Shown here: positions 60,220 through 64,000 of the stretch, in pieces
Layout of the letters: each line of letters starts with the position of its first letter
Numbering within the stretch: the stretch's first letter is position 1
Assembly: GCA_015227615.1 (NCBI GenBank)
Contig: JAALGZ010000004.1
Location: 868,001 to 932,000 of the forward strand
DNA length: 64,000 bases
Source of the DNA: Labyrinthula sp. Ha
Taxonomy: Eukaryota; Sar; Bigyra; Labyrinthulida; Labyrinthulaceae
Direction of reading: 5' to 3'
Translations under genes and position numbers: made by a program
The notes under the pieces: generated by a model
Told to the model about the DNA's origin: nothing
Database searches by the model: none
Seen by the model: the letters and a program-made list of their open reading frames with translations, nothing else

Positions 60220-60800
60220 AACATCTTTCAGATTTTAGTAATAGATCCTCCGTGGAGAATAGGTAATTCAAACCCCACACGAGGCATTACACTCGACTAT
60301 CCGACTTTATCAAATTCTGAATTTATGAAATTGAATCTACCTTTACAACACTTCCCTTTCGGAAGTTATTTATTCCTATGGGTTACTAATTCGTCTTATA
60401 ATTGCTCTTTATCTTGGGCACAGACTCAAAATTATTATCAAATTGATCTTTTTACATGAATTAAATCACATAGATCTGGAACTTTATTTAAAAGTTTAGG
60501 CTACTTTTTACAACATACTCAGGAAACATGTTTAGTATTTCAAAGAAGAGAACAAGAATCAACTTATTATACTGATACATTTGGTGAATACAAACTCAAT
60601 CATTTTGTTGACTCGATTAATACTATTCCTTTGGAACCTTCTACAAAACCTGAAACATTTTATTTGATTCTAGATCAAATCTTTCCTCACTGCAACAAGT
60701 TTGAAATGTTTGCCAGAAGTAATAACTTAAGGCAATATTGGAGCAGTTGTGGAATCGAACTTGAACCTACAGCATATGTTATATACTCACCCTTAAATAC
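60220..60800 (+). other. MT-A70 (N6-adenine methyltransferase) domain region in element B
   Basis: Clear MT-A70 signature: ILVIDPPWRIG (the catalytic DPPW), then LDYPTLSNSEFMKLNLPLQH and FGSYLFLWVTNSSYNC, which matches the LPYGTMSDDEMRRLNIP...FLFLWVTGR pattern of METTL3/IME4. Further on come LGYFLQHTQETCLVFQRRE and KPETFYLILDQIFPHCNKFEM, then ARSNNLRQYW, the conserved end block. It lies between the chromodomain and the 3' LTR. It is part of a broken fossil, so no activity is claimed. The family call is firm; whether the ancestral substrate was DNA or RNA is unknown. Confidence 0.92.
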
Positions 60801-60827
60801 ATAGGGTCCCTCTCTTTCAAGGGGGGA

Positions 60828-60997
60828 TGTCCTCAAAGGACGCGTCTGTCCTCTTGGTCAACGCAGCTGGAACATTTCTGTTATATGCAATATAGTCAAC
60901 TTTATTGTTATATAACCGTTATATATCGTGAAAACTTAACCGTTAATGACATATTCTCAGACTGATTAAAGATTCACAAAAGTTAACCCAGAAGACA
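60828..60997 (+). repeat. 3' LTR of element B
   Basis: 170 bp partner of 53127-53296. It is directly followed by the interrupted remainder of the copia LTR. Confidence 0.88.
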
Positions 60998-61076
60998 CTA
61001 CCAAAATATACATATATATAACGCTCCTTAGAAGAAAGCTAAGAAAACCTCTAAGACGTTTCCCATATCTAACTAT
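60998..61076 (-). repeat. 5' LTR of element C, second part (after element B)
   Basis: It resumes the copia LTR at CTACCAAAATATACATATAT, matching 48.99-49.07 kb. Together with 53037-53126 it accounts for one whole LTR, which shows element B is nested here. Confidence 0.87.
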
Positions 61077-61173
61077 TTATTTTATAGGAAACACTAAGCA
61101 ACTACATTAATTAAAAAAAAACTCTCACAATGGAAAATGTAATTATAAAACTTCATACATATACTTTGAATAG

Positions 61174-62109
61174 TTAAGAAGCCCAACTTTGTATCAAATA
61201 CGCAAACGCACTAAAACACATCGCGAATGGTAATGTATATTGATATAAAGTGTATTCCACTGAAATGACGGCTATGAAAATCTCTGTAGTCAAAACAAAA
61301 AACATTGAAGTGTATAATAACCTAGCATTATTCAAACGAAATAAAGCTTTCTCCATCCTTTTAGTTTCTGCTGTTTCTCCATTATTTGTACTATAAGAAG
61401 CAAGTAAACTTTCTGCATCTTCAACAACTTGACGAATAAAAACAAAATGTAAACACATAAAAAGAGAATATAAAACCAAATATCCCCATAAGAATATACT
61501 GAAACTTTTCCCCTGGAATTCTTTAGATAATTTGAATAATGACGTGCTAACAGAAGGGATACAAAACAAAATAGAAAGTCTTGGCACAACACGAAAGATC
61601 ATAATTCCATACTTGATGCTAACTATAGTTTGACCACTTTCCCGAATAAAATCCAGATTTCTTAAGTAAGCTAGAAACCTACCATAGTATATTGAAAAGG
61701 CATAGAAAGACAAAACAATACCAAGTGAAAGTAGAATAGTCAAAATTGGATCAAATCCAAAGAATGCAGTTTCCAGTTGTCCAGGTTTAAGAATGGATAC
61801 TAAAGTGAAAGCAGTAATCTGAAGTAAGAATAATGCCACACGTTTAAGGTGTTTGAGTTTTTTTAATCTTCGAATCGTTATAAAAAGTGCAAGAATATGA
61901 ATTATTGTTGAAATAATATACATAACTTGGAGTGAAACCAAATTTCCTACACATGGTGGGGAAGATTTACTTGAGTATAAATCCCTTGAGGAAAACCACC
62001 CATTTTCGCAGGTACACGTTTTATTTATACAAGTTCCATGTGCTCCACATACTTCTCCTAAAAAAATTGAACAGCCTTCTGATTCTGCAACTCGCTTTAG
62101 ATAGGACAT
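61174..62109 (-). CDS. EGF-like plus seven-pass membrane protein, paralogue 2
   Basis: 311 residues, the same length as the paralogue at 32.7-33.7 kb and co-linear with it without gaps. The N-terminal module CSIFLGEVCGAHGTCINKTC followed by CENGWFSSRDLYSS is nearly identical between the two. The membrane helices are more diverged, mostly by conservative changes, and the block QLETAFFGFDP is kept. The intact frame and this pattern of constraint indicate two functional genes from an old duplication, not a recent copy. The stop codon is only about 100 bp from the outer LTR of element C, so the retroelement cluster now forms its 3' flank. Function is unknown; a receptor or adhesion role is inferred from topology. 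Confidence 0.87.
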   Translation of the reverse strand: MSYLKRVAESEGCSIFLGEVCGAHGTCINKTCTCENGWFSSRDLYSSKSSPPCVGNLVSLQVMYIISTIIHILALFITIRRLKKLKHLKRVALFLLQITAFTLVSILKPGQLETAFFGFDPILTILLSLGIVLSFYAFSIYYGRFLAYLRNLDFIRESGQTIVSIKYGIMIFRVVPRLSILFCIPSVSTSLFKLSKEFQGKSFSIFLWGYLVLYSLFMCLHFVFIRQVVEDAESLLASYSTNNGETAETKRMEKALFRLNNARLLYTSMFFVLTTEIFIAVISVEYTLYQYTLPFAMCFSAFAYLIQSWAS

Positions 62110-64000
62110 TTGTACTTTTCGCTGACTAGTTGGGACTGGATTACCAAGTGTGGACTAACTGTTCTTCCTGGAGTGCTTCCGCTGGGATAACTTCCCAGAA
62201 TTGGGTTTACCAATAGCGAAAACAAAAATATATACAGAATTTAATCATAGGAAACTTTTCCTGTAATCATTTTCATAACTGTATAAAACAATACTAATTG
62301 TTTTCTCCTCGACAGATTCTAGGATCGCAAAATATCCGAAACGATATCTACCAATAGTGATTACTATGAGAAAAATATTATAAAAGAAGTGCTGTGGAAT
62401 AACGATAGTATGTATGTGCTCTACAAGTACTACTGGGACATTGAGCCAAGTTAAATTCTTTATCAGTCTACAAATGATTAACCAAAGTACACGAATCTGA
62501 ATCGGAAAAGTGACCCCTGGGAGAGTCAAAGCTAGGGTTTCTTAACAAAACGGTATGACCGTTAGTTAACGGTAAAAAAATATCCAAAATTTGCTTACCG
62601 TTATTACCGTTAAGGATTCTGTTACTTGGCGTTTATTTGCGGAAAATTAACGGTAAGAAAAAAATTCTGATAACTTTTTGGGTTCCCAAAATTTTTTACC
62701 AATATAATATTTTGTCCCAAAGCATATCTCCATAATATACTATACCTATTTTCTTCCCGTAAAGGAATAAATTGAAGCAAAGGCTTAGTTAGAAGCAAAT
62801 GCAACATAGAATCAACATCACGTGCAAATTATTTTATAGGAAAATTTACTCTGACTGCTAACACTACCCTTGAAGTTATCTCGATCCATTCTCAAAATAA
62901 ACTCCTAGAGAGTATTTAAATATTCCAAATACCTTTTCTAAGTAATTTCAAAGGACTAATTCTACTCTCTGAGAGAAAATACAACAGAGAAAATAGAGGT
63001 AATACCTTGGCCATAGCAAAAATTTTGCATAGTCTTCAAATAGAAATGCTTGTATCTTGGTCTAAGCTCCTTTTCAGAAAGACTGTAGTGTATTTTTCGA
63101 AATATATTTTAATTTTCTATGCACGAAAAAGTGATTTTAATTTTTTAAGAAGTTAATCGCGAGTTATGTGCGTTTTAGTATCCGAATATCAAAGCCAACT
63201 TCATTATATCACTACTTGCCGCAGTAAAAGCTATTTTTCTCAATCAATTTTTTATTTTTTTAAATCAAATAAATTACTAAAATGTTTTAAATGCTTGTTT
63301 ACAAGATGTTATAGCTTTTTTACTTTCTTTTGCGTGAAAATAGTAGGGTTAAACTACGTATTTCTATATTTGAAAAACATTGGTTAATTTCAGGTCATAT
63401 TTTGACTTCTCTTATATCTCGCTTAATAATTATTTAAAGCACTACTATAACTTATTTAAATTATTTTCAAAGCTTTTTCTACCCTCTGACATTTTTTTTT
63501 ATATTTGAGTACTGGAAGATACTTTTCTATTCTGTTCTTTTCACGTCATCCTGTATTTTAGAACAATTTCTAAAAAATTGCAAAGATCATTTCTCAACGA
63601 ACTTTTCGAGTTATGAAAAACAAAACACACATTTGGAAAGCTCTTTTATATATACTTTTAGCCATATAAGATAATACAGGATTCAAAAAGAATAAATTCA
63701 TGTAGAACGCAAAATATCACCAAAATATAACTCATTCATTTTATATCGAGCAGAAAACGATGAAGAAAAAGGTTACAACACCTCTGTACATTGTCAAAGT
63801 TAGCTCTTATATTGAAGTTAGGCCTAGTAGTAAACAATAATGTTTTATTCTTTTTGTTATTATGGGGTGGTGAAAACTTTATCAACAATTTTTTCAAAAA
63901 TGCAATATAATGGCCATAAAATCAACAATGCCTCTTCAACTCTTCTACAAAGCTCAAAACATATTGCAAACAATACCTAGTACTTACTCACATAAAAATT
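62110..64000. other. Intergenic region to window end
   Basis: 1.9 kb with no supported gene. It contains the second TAACGGTAA-type repeat block at 62539-62660. Frames such as 63166-63387 (73 codons, Phe/Cys-rich) look like chance. Confidence 0.45.
62539..62660. repeat. Inverted-repeat block, ACGGTAA/TTACCGT family, copy 2
   Basis: It begins TAGGGTTTCTTAACAAAACG and contains ACCGTTAGTTAACGGTAA, TTACCGTTATTACCGTTAA and TTAACGGTAAG units in both orientations. It resembles the block at 18350-18455. No partner end or target duplication was found. Confidence 0.45.

Larger units (their letters stand above)
53127..60997 (+). mobile_element. Ty3/gypsy LTR fossil B, with chromodomain and MT-A70 methyltransferase, nested in element C
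   Basis: A 7.9-kb gypsy-type fossil on the plus strand with 170-bp LTRs at 53127-53296 and 60828-60997, both TG...CA. Parts in order, roughly: a basic, Ser/Lys/Pro-rich gag-like region 53.3-54.6 kb; protease-like 54.7-55.0 kb; reverse transcriptase 55.8-56.6 kb (LYATLDILSGFDF, LAWLDDLLVYA); RNase H 56.9-57.4 kb; integrase zinc region and core 57.9-58.5 kb (ITDNGSHFSNKL); chromodomain 59.0-59.2 kb (FKIRWLGFEQDQDTWEP); then an extra region ending in an MT-A70 domain. It is broken in many places (about ten or more). The flanks are near-matching 4-bp CCAC/CTAC inside the copia LTR. Confidence 0.9.
48908..61076 (-). mobile_element. Ty1/copia LTR fossil C, minus strand, split by element B
   Basis: A copia-type retrotransposon read on the minus strand. 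One LTR is at about 48908-49073. The other starts at 53037 and is cut by the element B insertion, its remainder lying at 60998-61076. Parts in minus-strand order, roughly: gag 53.0-52.5 kb; zinc-knuckle region 52.4-52.2 kb; protease 52.1-51.9 kb; integrase 51.9-50.9 kb; reverse transcriptase 50.9-50.0 kb, with the LLIVYVDDLVYSS box; RNase H 49.9-49.1 kb. The order protease-integrase-RT is diagnostic for copia. It is broken in about five or more places. The LTRs differ at about 10%, so it is older than the insertion it carries. Confidence 0.88.

Noticed and set aside
63166-63387. 73-codon Phe/Cys-rich ORF near the window end
   Set aside because: Composition is typical of random AT-rich sequence and no motif is visible.

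Overview
The window looks like nuclear DNA from an AT-rich microbial eukaryote (an alga, another protist or an early-diverging fungus; the sequence does not settle which). Evidence: PIG-P, a Golgi-type GT61 glycosyltransferase, CCCH zinc fingers, seven-pass membrane proteins, LTR retrotransposons and MULE/hAT DNA transposons; no operons or ribosome-binding sites; TAA, TAG and TGA all used as stops. Most genes are intronless. One gene needs a tiny 31-nt GT-AG intron, and another is best explained by two short introns (76 and 35 nt).

Layout. 1.0-2.1 kb: a membrane-anchored short-chain dehydrogenase. 5.5-10.0 kb: a tight four-gene island with alternating strands: a CCCH-PAM2-Smr RNA-binding protein, a divergent pair of SPFH/HIR membrane-scaffold proteins, and a GT61 glycosyltransferase. 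10.0-12.9 kb: a decayed Mutator-like (MULE) transposon with a perfect 9-bp target duplication. 17.9-21.6 kb: a small signal-peptide protein, a tail-anchored protein and an L-2-hydroxyglutarate dehydrogenase-like flavoenzyme with the 31-nt intron. 21.6-23.0 kb: an internally deleted copy of the same MULE. 28.8-34.2 kb: a spliced 7TM protein, an FGGY sugar kinase head-to-head with PIG-P, and an EGF+7TM protein. 41.4-61.1 kb: a retrotransposon cluster. 61.2-62.1 kb: a second EGF+7TM paralogue. Long gene-free AT-rich stretches lie between (13-17.8, 23.5-28.8 and 34.3-40.9 kb) and hold two copies of an hAT-type MITE.

The most unusual part is the retrotransposon cluster. Two different Ty3/gypsy fossils (A, 41.4-48.4 kb; B, 53.1-61.0 kb) carry, after integrase and a chromodomain, an extra region ending in an MT-A70-type N6-adenine methyltransferase domain. 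A SANT/Myb-like stretch precedes the methyltransferase in A, with a partial match at the same place in B. B lies inside one LTR of an older, opposite-strand Ty1/copia fossil (C). A retroelement lineage that joins a chromatin reader to an adenine methyltransferase is the best candidate here for an undescribed system. All three elements are old and broken.

The two MULE copies both sit within about 40 bp of a gene start (GT61 and L2HGDH), so they now form the upstream regions of those genes.
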